From: Methanobacteriota archaeon
Lineage (GTDB): Archaea > Thermoplasmatota > Poseidoniia > Poseidoniales > Poseidoniaceae
Direction: 5' to 3'
DNA length: 27,199 bases
NCBI GenBank assembly: GCA_002727515.1
Contig: PBXF01000010.1
Location: forward strand, 9,316-36,514
This document shows positions 17,228 through 24,640 of this stretch, one piece after another. The position numbers and the translations under genes were made by a program. The notes below the pieces were generated by a model that ran no database searches, was not told where the DNA came from, and worked only from the letters and a program-made list of their open reading frames with translations. Positions within the stretch are counted from its first letter, which is position 1. Each line of letters starts with the position of its first letter.

Positions 17228-17527
17228 ATGGCTGCTATGTGTAACGTTTGCGGATTACCTGACGAACTTTGTATTTGTCAGGAGATTGCAAAGGAACAGC
17301 AAAAAGCAACCATAAGCACCGACAGGCGCAGGTATGGTAAAATTGTGACCAAGGTCGAAGGAATTGAAGATTCTGCAATCGACATAAACCAACTTGCAAA
17401 GTTACTCAAGAATAGATGCGCTGCTGGCGGAACGGTCAAAGGTCGTGTAATCGAATTACAAGGAGACCACAAGAAGAAGGCAGCAGCAGTTCTGTCAAAT
17501 AACGGATTTAATGTGGAGGTGCGATAA
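17228..17527 (+). CDS. sui1: Translation initiation factor aIF1 (SUI1 family)
   Basis: aIF1 proofreads start-codon choice on the small subunit. The 99-residue product has an N-terminal Cys cluster, CNVC...CIC (C5, C8, C15, C17), likely a small zinc site, then the SUI1 fold with GKIVTKVEGIED, LKNRCAAGGTVKGRVIELQGDHKKK and a short C-terminal strand. The ribosome binding site is a full AGGAGGTGA (17215-17223), the strongest in the operon. This fits a factor needed in quantity. Its stop overlaps the Rpp29 start in TAATG. Confidence 0.97.
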   Translation: MAAMCNVCGLPDELCICQEIAKEQQKATISTDRRRYGKIVTKVEGIEDSAIDINQLAKLLKNRCAAGGTVKGRVIELQGDHKKKAAAVLSNNGFNVEVR

Positions 17528-17790
17528 TGAACAACTCAGTATTAAATCAATCATGGATTGGAAGAGAAGCAACAATTGTTTCATCTAATGATCCTACTCA
17601 CATTGGCAAATCCGGTATGATTTCCGATGAGACTCGTGAAACAATTACATTGTTAGAGGGCGAGAAACAAGTAGTTCTCGGAAAGAGTTCAATCAAATTC
17701 AAATTGGGTGACAGTGATGTTACCATCGTCGGTTCGTTGATGCGGCAACGTGCTGAGGACAGAATTTACCGCAACCACAGGAGTGAGTGA
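17527..17790 (+). CDS. rnp1: RNase P protein subunit Rpp29 (Pop4)
   Basis: Rpp29 is one of the archaeal RNase P proteins and supports the catalytic RNA in 5' processing of tRNA precursors. The 87-residue product has the Sm-like barrel pattern WIGREATIVSS, GKSGMISDETRETITLL, then KSSIKFKL and the closing MRQRAEDRI (RPEDRI in most homologues). Length is normal. The gene sits between aIF1 and uS17, its standard place in archaeal ribosomal operons, and overlaps both. The P-to-A change in the closing motif is minor. Confidence 0.94.
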   Translation: MNNSVLNQSWIGREATIVSSNDPTHIGKSGMISDETRETITLLEGEKQVVLGKSSIKFKLGDSDVTIVGSLMRQRAEDRIYRNHRSE

Positions 17791-18131
17791 TGACCATGCG
17801 TGACATCGGAGTAGATGTAAAACCACCAAAAGGTGATTGGGATGGAGACGAAAACTGCCCGTTCTACGGAACATTGCGCCTACGAGGCCAGGTTCTAGAA
17901 GGAACTGTAGCAAGTTTAGGAATGCAGAGAACTATTGTTATCGAAAGAAACAATGTACGATACATGAAGAAATATGAGCGATATGAGAAGAGAACAAGTG
18001 CTCTTTCAGCTCATTTGCCAAGTTGTATCGGCGATGTTGAAATCGGTGACAGAGTGAAAGTAATGGAATGCAGACCACTTTCTAAAACGGTTTCATTTTG
18101 TGTAATTGAAAATGCAGGAGGCGATGTTTAA
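17790..18131 (+). CDS. rps17: Small-subunit ribosomal protein uS17
   Basis: uS17 is a primary 16S-binding OB-fold protein. The product of about 113 residues shows the archaeal S17 motifs DENCPFYGTLRLRGQVLEGTVAS, MQRTIVIERNNVRYMKKYERYEKRTS, and IGDVEIGDRVKVMECRPLSKTVSF. The possible starts are GTG 17787, ATG 17790 and ATG 17796; ATG 17790 overlaps the Rpp29 stop and has AGGAG upstream. It ends in TAATG with uL14. Confidence 0.97.
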   Translation: MTMRDIGVDVKPPKGDWDGDENCPFYGTLRLRGQVLEGTVASLGMQRTIVIERNNVRYMKKYERYEKRTSALSAHLPSCIGDVEIGDRVKVMECRPLSKTVSFCVIENAGGDV

Positions 18132-18529
18132 TGCGTGGAATAGCAGGAAAGCAGACCCGTGGATTGCCAACAATGGCAAGATTACAGGTTGCTGACAACA
18201 CAGGAGCAAAGATTGTTCAACTAATCAACGTCAAAAAACTTGGAGGTACAATGAGAAGACTACCTGCTGCGGGAGTTGGGGATTTGATCAAAGTATCAGT
18301 AAAGAGAGGAACTCCTGATACTCGAAGACAAATGTACAATGCAGTTGTTATCAGGCAAAAGAGACCTTTCCGCAGAGTTGATGGGACATGGGTGCAATTT
18401 GAAGACAATGCTTGTGTTATTACAAACGAAAAAGGAGATGTTCAAGGTTCAGATATCAAAGGACCAGTTTCGAGAGAGGCCGCAGAAAGATGGCCTCGTA
18501 TCGCTGCAACGGCGAAACAGATTGTATGA
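18131..18529 (+). CDS. rpl14: Large-subunit ribosomal protein uL14
   Basis: uL14 forms inter-subunit bridges with 16S rRNA. The 132-residue product carries the L14 signature ARLQVADNTGAKIVQLINVKK, then PAAGVGDLIKVSVKRG, AVVIRQKRPFRR and a C-terminal GPVSREAAERWPRIAATAKQI. Length is typical. It starts inside the uS17 stop (TAATG). Its own TGA stop begins TGAGGTGAT, the uL24 ribosome binding site. Confidence 0.98.
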   Translation: MRGIAGKQTRGLPTMARLQVADNTGAKIVQLINVKKLGGTMRRLPAAGVGDLIKVSVKRGTPDTRRQMYNAVVIRQKRPFRRVDGTWVQFEDNACVITNEKGDVQGSDIKGPVSREAAERWPRIAATAKQIV

Positions 18530-18539
18530 GGTGATATGA

Positions 18540-18947
18540 ATGGTAAAGAGTAAGAAACCTGGCAAACAGCGTAAGGAACAAGCTAATGCCCCAGATCACG
18601 TAAAGAGGAAGAGAATGCGTGCTCGCCTACAACTTAAGAATCCAGACTCAAGACTGGATGGAGTTAGATCCGTTACAGTAAGAGTCGGAGACACAGTACG
18701 TGTAATTAGAGGAGATTTCGCTCACGGCGGAAAGAGAATTGGTGGAAAGAGAAACGCTAACCCTCTTGAAGGAAATGTAATCAATGTAGATTCAAACACT
18801 GGTCGATTGTTCATCGAAGGAGCAACCTCGACAAAGTCAGACAACAAGGAAGAAGCAGTGCCGGTCCACTGCTCAAATGTAGTTGTAGTTAAGTTGGATG
18901 AAACCGATAAACTACGAATGCAAAAATTGACCGCAGATAGGAGTTGA
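18540..18947 (+). CDS. rpl24: Large-subunit ribosomal protein uL24 (KOW domain)
   Basis: uL24 initiates large-subunit assembly. The 135-residue product has the archaeal N-terminus with KKPGKQRKEQANAPDHVKRKRM, then the KOW motif (VRVGDTVRVIRGDFAHGGK...GNVINVDSNTGRLFIEGA) and an HCSNVVVVKLDETD C-terminus. Ribosome binding site TGAGGTGAT overlaps the preceding stop. Its TGA lies just before the eS4 start. Confidence 0.97.
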   Translation: MVKSKKPGKQRKEQANAPDHVKRKRMRARLQLKNPDSRLDGVRSVTVRVGDTVRVIRGDFAHGGKRIGGKRNANPLEGNVINVDSNTGRLFIEGATSTKSDNKEEAVPVHCSNVVVVKLDETDKLRMQKLTADRS

Positions 18948-18952
18948 AAATA

Positions 18953-19654
18953 ATGGGAAGCAGCAGTCATCTAAAGCGATTGGCCATACCAAGAAGTTGG
19001 CCTCTTCCACGTAAGACCACAGTTTGGGTAACAAGACAAAGAGCAGGAGCTCATAGCCTTGAACGCTCAATGCCATTGAATATTATCATCAGAGATGTTA
19101 TTGGATTGGCTAAGTCTACAAGAGAAGTCAAGAGAATTTTGCATCTTGGTTTAGTCAAGGTTGATGGAAGAGTGGTAAAAGATACTCGAAGAGGAGTTGG
19201 GCTAATGGATGTTCTAACACTTGGAGAAGAAAACTTCCGATGTGTATTAGATACAAACGGTAGACTAAGATACAGAACAATCTCTGCAGATGAAGCAGGA
19301 TGGAAGGTTTGCCGAATCGAAGGAAAGTCTACCGTAAAGGGAGGAAAGACTCAGATTCACCTTCATGATGGAAGAAATATCCTAGTCGATGATGCTTCAG
19401 AGCACAAGACAGGTGATTCAGTAAAGATATCACTGCCTGAACAAAAGATTCTCGAACACATCAAATTCGGTGAAGGAACAAGATGTATGCTTGTTGGTGG
19501 AGTTCACGTTGGCAAATTATCAGATGTAACAAAATACATTGTCAAGCGTTCAAGTATGCCAAACGAAGTAGAATTCGACGGATTCGGTACAACATCTCCT
19601 AACGTTTTCTCAGTAGGCGACTGTAGTCTTCCAGGTCTGGAGGTGAGCCAATGA
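18953..19654 (+). CDS. rps4e: Small-subunit ribosomal protein eS4
   Basis: eS4 is an archaeal/eukaryotic small-subunit protein with S4-like and KOW segments. An in-frame TTG at 18944 overlaps the uL24 stop; the ATG at 18953 with TAGGAG upstream is preferred, giving 233 residues. Conserved parts are the N-terminal GSSSHLKRLAIPRSWPLPRK, then LGLVKVDGRVVKDTRRGVGLMDV (S4-like) and a KOW-like VGGVHVGKLSDV. It ends with an ATGA overlap with uL5. Confidence 0.97.
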   Translation: MGSSSHLKRLAIPRSWPLPRKTTVWVTRQRAGAHSLERSMPLNIIIRDVIGLAKSTREVKRILHLGLVKVDGRVVKDTRRGVGLMDVLTLGEENFRCVLDTNGRLRYRTISADEAGWKVCRIEGKSTVKGGKTQIHLHDGRNILVDDASEHKTGDSVKISLPEQKILEHIKFGEGTRCMLVGGVHVGKLSDVTKYIVKRSSMPNEVEFDGFGTTSPNVFSVGDCSLPGLEVSQ

Positions 19655-20178
19655 GCGAAACCGTAAATCCAATGGCTATGCCAAGAATTGCAAAAGTCGT
19701 AGTCAACATTGGCGTAGGAGAAGGTGGAGACCGCCTAACCAACGCTGAAAAGGTTTTGAAAATGGTTACAGGAGTATCTCCAATCAGAACTCTAGGTAAG
19801 CAACAAAACCGTGACCTGAAAGTTAGAGTTGGATTCCCAATCGGCTGTAAAGTCACAATGAGAGATTCAGAATCGATTAAGAAATTCCTGACCGATGCTT
19901 TTTGGGTCAGAGAAAACACAATCCCTGGATGGAATTTCGATAAATCCGGAAATCTTTCCTTCGGTATCAGTGATTACACTGATTTCCCAGAACAAAAATA
20001 TGATCCAGATATCGGAATTTATGGAATGGACATAAATGTCGTATTAGAGAGACCTGGTCACAGAGTTAGCAGAAGACGCCGACGAAGTGCAAAGGTTTCA
20101 CAAAGCCACCGAACCAATGCTGATGATGCCAGAGCATGGTTTGTTGAGAACTATGGTATCACAATCTTGGAGGAGTGA
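19651..20178 (+). CDS. rpl5: Large-subunit ribosomal protein uL5
   Basis: uL5 binds 5S rRNA and contacts P-site tRNA. The 175-residue product has the archaeal pattern [41 protein letters not shown], and [22 protein letters not shown]. The basic [16 protein letters not shown] segment follows. Length is normal. The ATG overlaps the eS4 stop (ATGA) with GGAGGTGA upstream. The uS14 gene begins 2 bp after the stop. Confidence 0.98.
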   Translation: MSETVNPMAMPRIAKVVVNIGVGEGGDRLTNAEKVLKMVTGVSPIRTLGKQQNRDLKVRVGFPIGCKVTMRDSESIKKFLTDAFWVRENTIPGWNFDKSGNLSFGISDYTDFPEQKYDPDIGIYGMDINVVLERPGHRVSRRRRRSAKVSQSHRTNADDARAWFVENYGITILEE

Positions 20179-20180
20179 AA

Positions 20181-20333
20181 ATGGCACGAGACCATGGTGA
20201 AGAAATTGGTAGAACAAATGGATGCCGCAGATGTGGCAGAAGAAGAGGAATGATTCGAAGACACGGATTGAGACTATGCCGCCAATGTTTCAGAGACATC
20301 GCTCCGGAAATAGGATTTAAGAAAATGAATTGA
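20181..20333 (+). CDS. rps14: Small-subunit ribosomal protein uS14, zinc type
   Basis: uS14 is a zinc-binding protein of the small-subunit head. My translation gives only 50 residues, starting [20 protein letters not shown] and ending GFKKMN. The C15-X2-C18 and C33-X2-C36 pairs form the zinc site. This is the usual size for archaeal S14. The ribosome binding site is GGAGGAGTGA, which runs from the uL5 stop. Its TGA stop starts the TGAGGTGAT that serves uS8. Confidence 0.97.
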   Translation: MARDHGEEIGRTNGCRRCGRRRGMIRRHGLRLCRQCFRDIAPEIGFKKMN

Positions 20334-20344
20334 GGTGATTAAGA

Positions 20345-20734
20345 ATGCAATTTGACCCCCTTAATGACGCACTAGCCAAACTTTACAATGCTGAACAAGC
20401 TGGTAAGTTTGATGTTCAACTGACTCCGGCATCCAAGTTGCTTGGATCTGTTCTACAGATTATGCAATCCTCTGGATATGTCGGAGAAATTGAGAGAAAT
20501 GATAACGGAAGAGGTGGAAGTTTCAACGTTCAACTACGTGGAGCAATAAACCAATGTGGAGTAGTAAAGCCAAGATATTCCGTAAGAAGACAAGAATTCG
20601 ATAAGTGGGAAGGTAGATTCTTACCTGCGCAAGACTTTGGTTTGTTAATTTTGACAACTAACAGCGGAGTAATGCACCACAAAGACGCAAAGGAGAACCG
20701 AATTGGTGGCAAGCTCCTAGCATATGTGTACTGA
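20345..20734 (+). CDS. rps8: Small-subunit ribosomal protein uS8
   Basis: uS8 is a primary 16S binder of the central domain. The 129-residue product has the archaeal pattern DPLNDALAKLYNAEQAGK, LLGSVLQIMQSSGYVGEIE, INQCGVVKPRYSVRRQEFDKWE and ends LIGGKLLAYVY-like (here NRIGGKLLAYVY). The length is typical. Compound TGAGGTGA motifs lie on both sides. In some organisms S8 represses its own operon by binding mRNA; no such site was checked here. Confidence 0.98.
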   Translation: MQFDPLNDALAKLYNAEQAGKFDVQLTPASKLLGSVLQIMQSSGYVGEIERNDNGRGGSFNVQLRGAINQCGVVKPRYSVRRQEFDKWEGRFLPAQDFGLLILTTNSGVMHHKDAKENRIGGKLLAYVY

Positions 20735-20743
20735 GGTGATATG

Positions 20744-21283
20744 ATGGTAAAATTAGACAGAATTGAACACACAGTAGAAATTCCAGAAGGAGTTACTGCA
20801 ACACTAGATGGTGACATGGTCACAATCTCAGGTCCGAATGGTTCCATTTCAAGAGAATTCTCTAGTCCGAGACACGACATCTTCCAAGAAGGTGGAGCGC
20901 TTTTGGTCAGAGTTGATATGCCGAGAGTTAAGGAAAAGGCTCTGGCAGGAACTTGGAATGCACATCTAAAAAATATGGTAAAGGGAGTCACAGAGGGCTT
21001 CACTTACACTTTGAAAGTTCTATATTCTCACTTCCCTATGACTGTTGAAGTGAAAGGTAATGAGTTCATAGTAAACAATTACTTCGGGGAAAGAGTTCCT
21101 AGAAGAGCAGATATTCTAAACGGTGTTACTGTAAAGGTTGAGAAGAAAACAACAGTGATTGTAACTGGTGTTGACAAAGAAAATGTCGGACAAACAGCTG
21201 CAAACATTGAACGTTCAACCACCGTGAAAAATAGAGACAGGAGAGTATTCCAAGACGGAATATATCTCATCAGTAAAGTATGA
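20744..21283 (+). CDS. rpl6: Large-subunit ribosomal protein uL6
   Basis: uL6 lies near the factor-binding site of the large subunit. The product of about 179 residues has the two-domain L6 fold: VEIPEGVTATLDGDMVTISGPNG in the first part and the C-terminal QTAANIERSTTVKNRDRRVFQDGIYLISK typical of archaeal L9e-like L6. Two ATGs in a row (20741 and 20744) follow TGAGGTGAT; the second has better spacing. Ends 12 bp before eL32. Confidence 0.98.
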   Translation: MVKLDRIEHTVEIPEGVTATLDGDMVTISGPNGSISREFSSPRHDIFQEGGALLVRVDMPRVKEKALAGTWNAHLKNMVKGVTEGFTYTLKVLYSHFPMTVEVKGNEFIVNNYFGERVPRRADILNGVTVKVEKKTTVIVTGVDKENVGQTAANIERSTTVKNRDRRVFQDGIYLISKV

Positions 21284-21295
21284 GGGGGTCTTTGA

Positions 21296-21949
21296 ATGAG
21301 TGATTACGAAAATATGACAGTTGCACAACTCAAGGAATTGCTAAAGGAAGCTGGTTTGCCAGTTGCTGGCAAGAAAGCAGACTTGATTGCAAGATTGCAA
21401 GATAACGATGGCGGTGCAGATTCTGCATCTGAAGAAGTTGTTGAAGAAGCGACTCAAGAAGAACAAGAAGATTCCTACGAAGAAGACTACGAAGACGAAG
21501 ATTGGGATGACGATGATGATTATGTCGAAGAACATGTTGCTCGTCAAAAGCCAGTTTTGTCTGATGAAATCAAAGAGGCACTCGCATTAAGAGCAGCTCA
21601 AAAGAAGGCAACTCCTTCTTTCAGAAGAACAGAATGGTTCCGTTACAAGCGATTATCAAGATCCGGCTGGAGAAAGCCACACGGAATGGATAACAAGCAA
21701 AGGCGCAACTTCAAGTATCGTGGTTCTCTTGTTAGAATCGGTCATGGTAAAGTAAACGCAGCAAGCGGTTTACATCCATCTGGATTCCAAGAAGTAATGG
21801 TTCACAATACTGCAGACCTTGACCAAATCGACGCAGAGACACAAGCTGCAAGAGTTGGTTCAACAGTCGGTGGTCGAAAGAGAGAATTGATACATTCTCG
21901 TGCTGATGAATTAGGCATTAGAGTACTCAACAGAAGGAGGGAGCGTTGA
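21296..21949 (+). CDS. rpl32e: Ribosomal protein eL32 with N-terminal SAP domain
   Basis: The C-terminal part (about residues 108-217) is eL32, a large-subunit protein of archaea and eukaryotes, with FRRTEWFRYKRLSRSGWRKPHG and IRVLNRRRER. Ahead of it, residues 7-35 read as a SAP motif (MTVAQLKELLKEAGLPVAGKKADLIARLQ pattern), a small helix-extended-loop-helix unit known for DNA or RNA binding. An acidic, probably disordered linker (about 40-80) with runs of Glu and Asp joins the two. At 217 residues it is far longer than a bare eL32 of about 130. The frame is continuous and the gene stands in its usual place, so this is a real fusion. The role of SAP here is unknown. Confidence 0.95.
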   Translation: MSDYENMTVAQLKELLKEAGLPVAGKKADLIARLQDNDGGADSASEEVVEEATQEEQEDSYEEDYEDEDWDDDDDYVEEHVARQKPVLSDEIKEALALRAAQKKATPSFRRTEWFRYKRLSRSGWRKPHGMDNKQRRNFKYRGSLVRIGHGKVNAASGLHPSGFQEVMVHNTADLDQIDAETQAARVGSTVGGRKRELIHSRADELGIRVLNRRRER

Positions 21950-22407
21950 TGCAGATTACAAATCAAAAGAAAATGGCAGCTCAAATCTTGAAGTGTGGCG
22001 TTAACAGAGTTTGGATTAACCCATCCTACCTAGACCAGGTTGCTCAATCCGTACAAAAAGAAGACATCAGAGAAGCAATTGATAACGGGTGGATTAAGGC
22101 GAAAGCAATCCAAGGAACATCAAGAGTTCGTGCTAAGAAAATTAAGGAACAGAAAGCAAAGGGACGCAGAAAAGGCCAAGGTAAGAGGTCTGGTACTGCT
22201 AACGCAAGAAATCCTAGAAAGCAACAATGGATGTCTACTATCAGGGCACAGAGAAAAACACTCAAAGATTTGAGAGAGGATGGATCACTTGATAATACTC
22301 AATACAGACATTACTACCTAAAAGCAAAGGGCGGTTCTTACAGATCAGTTTCTCACATGAAAACCCAAATGGGAATAGATGGAATTAAAATCGGAGGTGA
22401 CCAATGA
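21949..22407 (+). CDS. rpl19e: Large-subunit ribosomal protein eL19
   Basis: eL19 is an archaeal/eukaryotic protein that makes inter-subunit bridges through a long helix. The product of about 152 residues shows the family pattern QKKMAAQILKCGVNRVWINP, IREAIDNGWIKAKAIQGTSRVRAKKIKEQKAKGRRKGQGKR and a C-terminal helix with YRHYYLKAKGG. The ATG overlaps the eL32 stop (TGATG, with GGAGG upstream); an in-frame TTG just before it is not needed. It ends in ATGATG with uL18. Confidence 0.97.
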   Translation: MQITNQKKMAAQILKCGVNRVWINPSYLDQVAQSVQKEDIREAIDNGWIKAKAIQGTSRVRAKKIKEQKAKGRRKGQGKRSGTANARNPRKQQWMSTIRAQRKTLKDLREDGSLDNTQYRHYYLKAKGGSYRSVSHMKTQMGIDGIKIGGDQ

Positions 22408-22919
22408 TGGCACGTGGTCCTAGACAGAGAAATCAATACAGAAGAAGAGTTTCTGGAGAAACAGATTACAGAAGGCGTCTGAAGCTACTAAAGAGTGGCC
22501 AACCACGTGCGGTTGTAAGAATCTCCAATACAAGAGCAGTATGTCAGATAGTTACTTGGGACAAGGATGGAGACAAAGTCTCTGTTTCAGCAACAGGCGA
22601 TGACCTAGTCACAAAGTATGGATGGCCTGAAGCGAACTCAAGAAAGAATATTCCTGCATCATACCTTACAGGTTTTGCTCTTGGAAAGTCTGCAATTTCA
22701 TCAGGTGTTGATGAAGCAGTTCTCGACATTGGTTTAGCAGCAAGTTCCTCTGGAAGCAGAGTATTTGCTGCCCTAAAAGGAATGGTTGATGCAGGCCTTG
22801 AAATTCCACATGGGGATGATGTTCTTCCACCAGAAGACAGAATCAACGGTGAACACATCGACGATTCTTACACCAAAGCAATCGAAGCAACCAAGAAAAA
22901 AATAGAGGGGGCGTTCTAA
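22404..22919 (+). CDS. rpl18: Large-subunit ribosomal protein uL18
   Basis: uL18 binds 5S rRNA with uL5. The 171-residue product has the archaeal pattern RGPRQRNQYRRRVSGETDYRRRLKLLKSGQPRAVVRISN, then ASYLTGFALGKSAI and LDIGLAASSSGSRVFAALKGMVDAGLEIPH. Ribosome binding site GGAGGTGA is 3 bp before the first of two consecutive ATGs, either of which may be used. The stop is followed directly by the uS5 start. Confidence 0.98.
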   Translation: MMARGPRQRNQYRRRVSGETDYRRRLKLLKSGQPRAVVRISNTRAVCQIVTWDKDGDKVSVSATGDDLVTKYGWPEANSRKNIPASYLTGFALGKSAISSGVDEAVLDIGLAASSSGSRVFAALKGMVDAGLEIPHGDDVLPPEDRINGEHIDDSYTKAIEATKKKIEGAF

Positions 22920-22920
22920 A

Positions 22921-23682
22921 ATGAGTGACGAAATACCAAACATGGCTCCAGGGCTAGTGCAAGCATTTGCTACACAAGAAGACGCACCTCGTGAGGGTGG
23001 TAGACGAAACTCATCAGCTGATGAATCAATTTCTGCACTTCGTTCTTGGACTCCAAAAACTCGTCTCGGGAGAGAAGTAATGGCTGGCAGAATCATTACC
23101 TACGAACAAGCAATGGCATCAGGACTTCCAATTAGAGAAGTCGAGATCGTCGATGCACTTATTCCAAATCTAGAAGATGAGATCATAAAAGTAAACATGG
23201 TCCAAAGAATGACTGACTCAGGTCGTCGTGTAAGATTCAATGTAATGGCTTGTGTTGGTAACAAAGACGGATACGTTGGACTTGCTATGGCAAAAGGGAA
23301 AGAAGTTTCACAAACTATCAGAAAAGCCCTTACTGCGGCTAAGTTGAATATTATCCAAGTCCAAAGAGGCAATGGTTCTTGGGAATCGAGCGTGGGGCCA
23401 GGTACATCTGTTCCATTCAAGGTTCAAGGACAAGCAGGTTCTACGAGAGTAACTTTGATGCCAGCACCAGCAGGTAAAGGATTAGTTATCGGTGAAACTG
23501 GAAAGAAAGTACTTGTTTTAGCAGGAGTTACAGACGTTCTATCAAGAACTAAAGGACAAACAAGAACTACAATTAACTATGCAGCAGCTACATTCAATGC
23601 TCTATCTCAAGTTAACAGTACAAGAGTGAGTGAAACACAAAGATCACAACTCTTCATCCACAAAGGGAGGTTGTTAGAATGA
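22921..23682 (+). CDS. rps5: Small-subunit ribosomal protein uS5
   Basis: uS5 helps set decoding accuracy and shapes the mRNA entry site. The 253-residue product has an N-terminal extension of about 40 low-complexity residues before the S5 N-domain (VQRMTDSGRRVRFNVMACVGNKDGYVGLAMAKGKEV). The C-domain follows, with VTLMPAPAGKGLVIGETGKKVL and the usual TKGQTRTTINYAAATFNAL. It is somewhat longer than average because of the N-terminus. Ribosome binding site is the GAGGGGG run before the start, and it ends with ATGA over uL30. Confidence 0.97.
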   Translation: MSDEIPNMAPGLVQAFATQEDAPREGGRRNSSADESISALRSWTPKTRLGREVMAGRIITYEQAMASGLPIREVEIVDALIPNLEDEIIKVNMVQRMTDSGRRVRFNVMACVGNKDGYVGLAMAKGKEVSQTIRKALTAAKLNIIQVQRGNGSWESSVGPGTSVPFKVQGQAGSTRVTLMPAPAGKGLVIGETGKKVLVLAGVTDVLSRTKGQTRTTINYAAATFNALSQVNSTRVSETQRSQLFIHKGRLLE

Positions 23683-24149
23683 GTTGGATTGTTGTAAGAG
23701 CACGTTCAGATGTAAAGGTTGAAAGATCCATTCGTGAAACAATGGGTATGCTTAATCTTACCAGAGTAAATCACGCAGTTATTATTCCAGAAAACCCACA
23801 ATACAAGGGAATGCTGCAGAAAGCCAAGGATTACATCACTTGGGGAGATGCAGATGCAGGATTAATTGAAAAGATGATTTCAGAAAGAGGCCGCCTAATC
23901 GGTGACAAACCAGTCACAGATGCAGATGTCAAAGAATCTACAGATTATGATAATATCAAGGATTTCGCAGCAGCGATTGCTTCGGGAGATGCAACTGTGA
24001 AAGATATGGCGAACCTAAAGAGAGTTTTCAGATTACATCCACCTCGTGGCCCAAAGGGCTGGGGTGGAATCAAGCGTACTTACGTTGTAGGTGGCGCTTT
24101 AGGTCCTCGTGGAGAAGATATCTCAGCACTTGTTGAGAGAATGATTTGA
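23679..24149 (+). CDS. rpl30: Large-subunit ribosomal protein uL30
   Basis: uL30 of the long archaeal type (156 residues against about 60 in bacteria) contacts 23S rRNA. Recognisable segments are WIVVRARSDVKVERSIRETMGMLNLTRVNHAVI, then MLQKAKDYITWGDAD and a C-terminal FRLHPPRGPKGWGGIKRTYVVGG. The ATG overlaps the uS5 stop and has GGGAGG upstream. Its TGA stop is the start of the TGAGGTGAT for uL15. Confidence 0.98.
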   Translation: MSWIVVRARSDVKVERSIRETMGMLNLTRVNHAVIIPENPQYKGMLQKAKDYITWGDADAGLIEKMISERGRLIGDKPVTDADVKESTDYDNIKDFAAAIASGDATVKDMANLKRVFRLHPPRGPKGWGGIKRTYVVGGALGPRGEDISALVERMI

Positions 24150-24158
24150 GGTGATAAA

Positions 24159-24569
24159 ATGAGCAAAGCAAACAAACATCGTGGAAGATGCAGAACTCAC
24201 GGAAGAGGTCACAAAGCCGGTCGTGGAGCAGGTAAGCGTGGTGGCCGTGGTAACGCAGGTATCAACAAGCACCGTGTAATGACTCGAATTAAATACATGC
24301 CAAACCATTGGGGTATGCATGGATTCAACAGAAATCCTGGACTAAGAACAGTACATGTTACTTGTAATGTCGGAGATTTGGAAACTATTGCAGATGGTAA
24401 AGATTCGGTTAATCTGACTGAAATGGGTATCGACAAATTACTAGGATCTGGGCAACTAAAGAAAGCACTAACAATCACCGTTGAAGAATGGTCAGCAAAG
24501 GCTGCAGAGAAAGTCGCAGCAGCAGGCGGTTCAATCGAAGGTGACGACGATGAAGAAGAGTGGGAGTGA
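24159..24569 (+). CDS. rpl15: Large-subunit ribosomal protein uL15
   Basis: uL15 is a late-assembly protein reaching deep into 23S rRNA. The 136-residue product begins with the very basic, Gly-rich RGRCRTHGRGHKAGRGAGKRGGRGNAG stretch of archaeal L15 (L27a-like). It continues with HWGMHGFNRNPGLRT and MGIDKLLGSGQLKKALTITVEEWSAKAAEKVAAAGG. An acidic tail (DDDEEEWE) ends it. It is the last ribosomal-protein gene before a 71-bp gap and secY. Confidence 0.98.
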   Translation: MSKANKHRGRCRTHGRGHKAGRGAGKRGGRGNAGINKHRVMTRIKYMPNHWGMHGFNRNPGLRTVHVTCNVGDLETIADGKDSVNLTEMGIDKLLGSGQLKKALTITVEEWSAKAAEKVAAAGGSIEGDDDEEEWE

Positions 24570-24581
24570 GAGATTTAGAGG

Positions 24582-24608
24582 ATTTTTTTCCGCTATCTTC
24601 TTTAGATA
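24582..24608 (+). terminator. Oligo-T run and small inverted repeat between uL15 and secY
   Basis: A T7 run (24583-24589) lies 14 bp after the uL15 stop, followed by TATCT-5-AGATA (24594-24608). Archaeal transcription ends mainly at oligo-T tracts, so partial termination here could lower secY expression compared with the ribosomal genes. The T-run is short, so read-through is likely. Confidence 0.35.
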
Positions 24609-24640
24609 ATCAAAACTAAAAATCAAATGAGGGATAAAAA

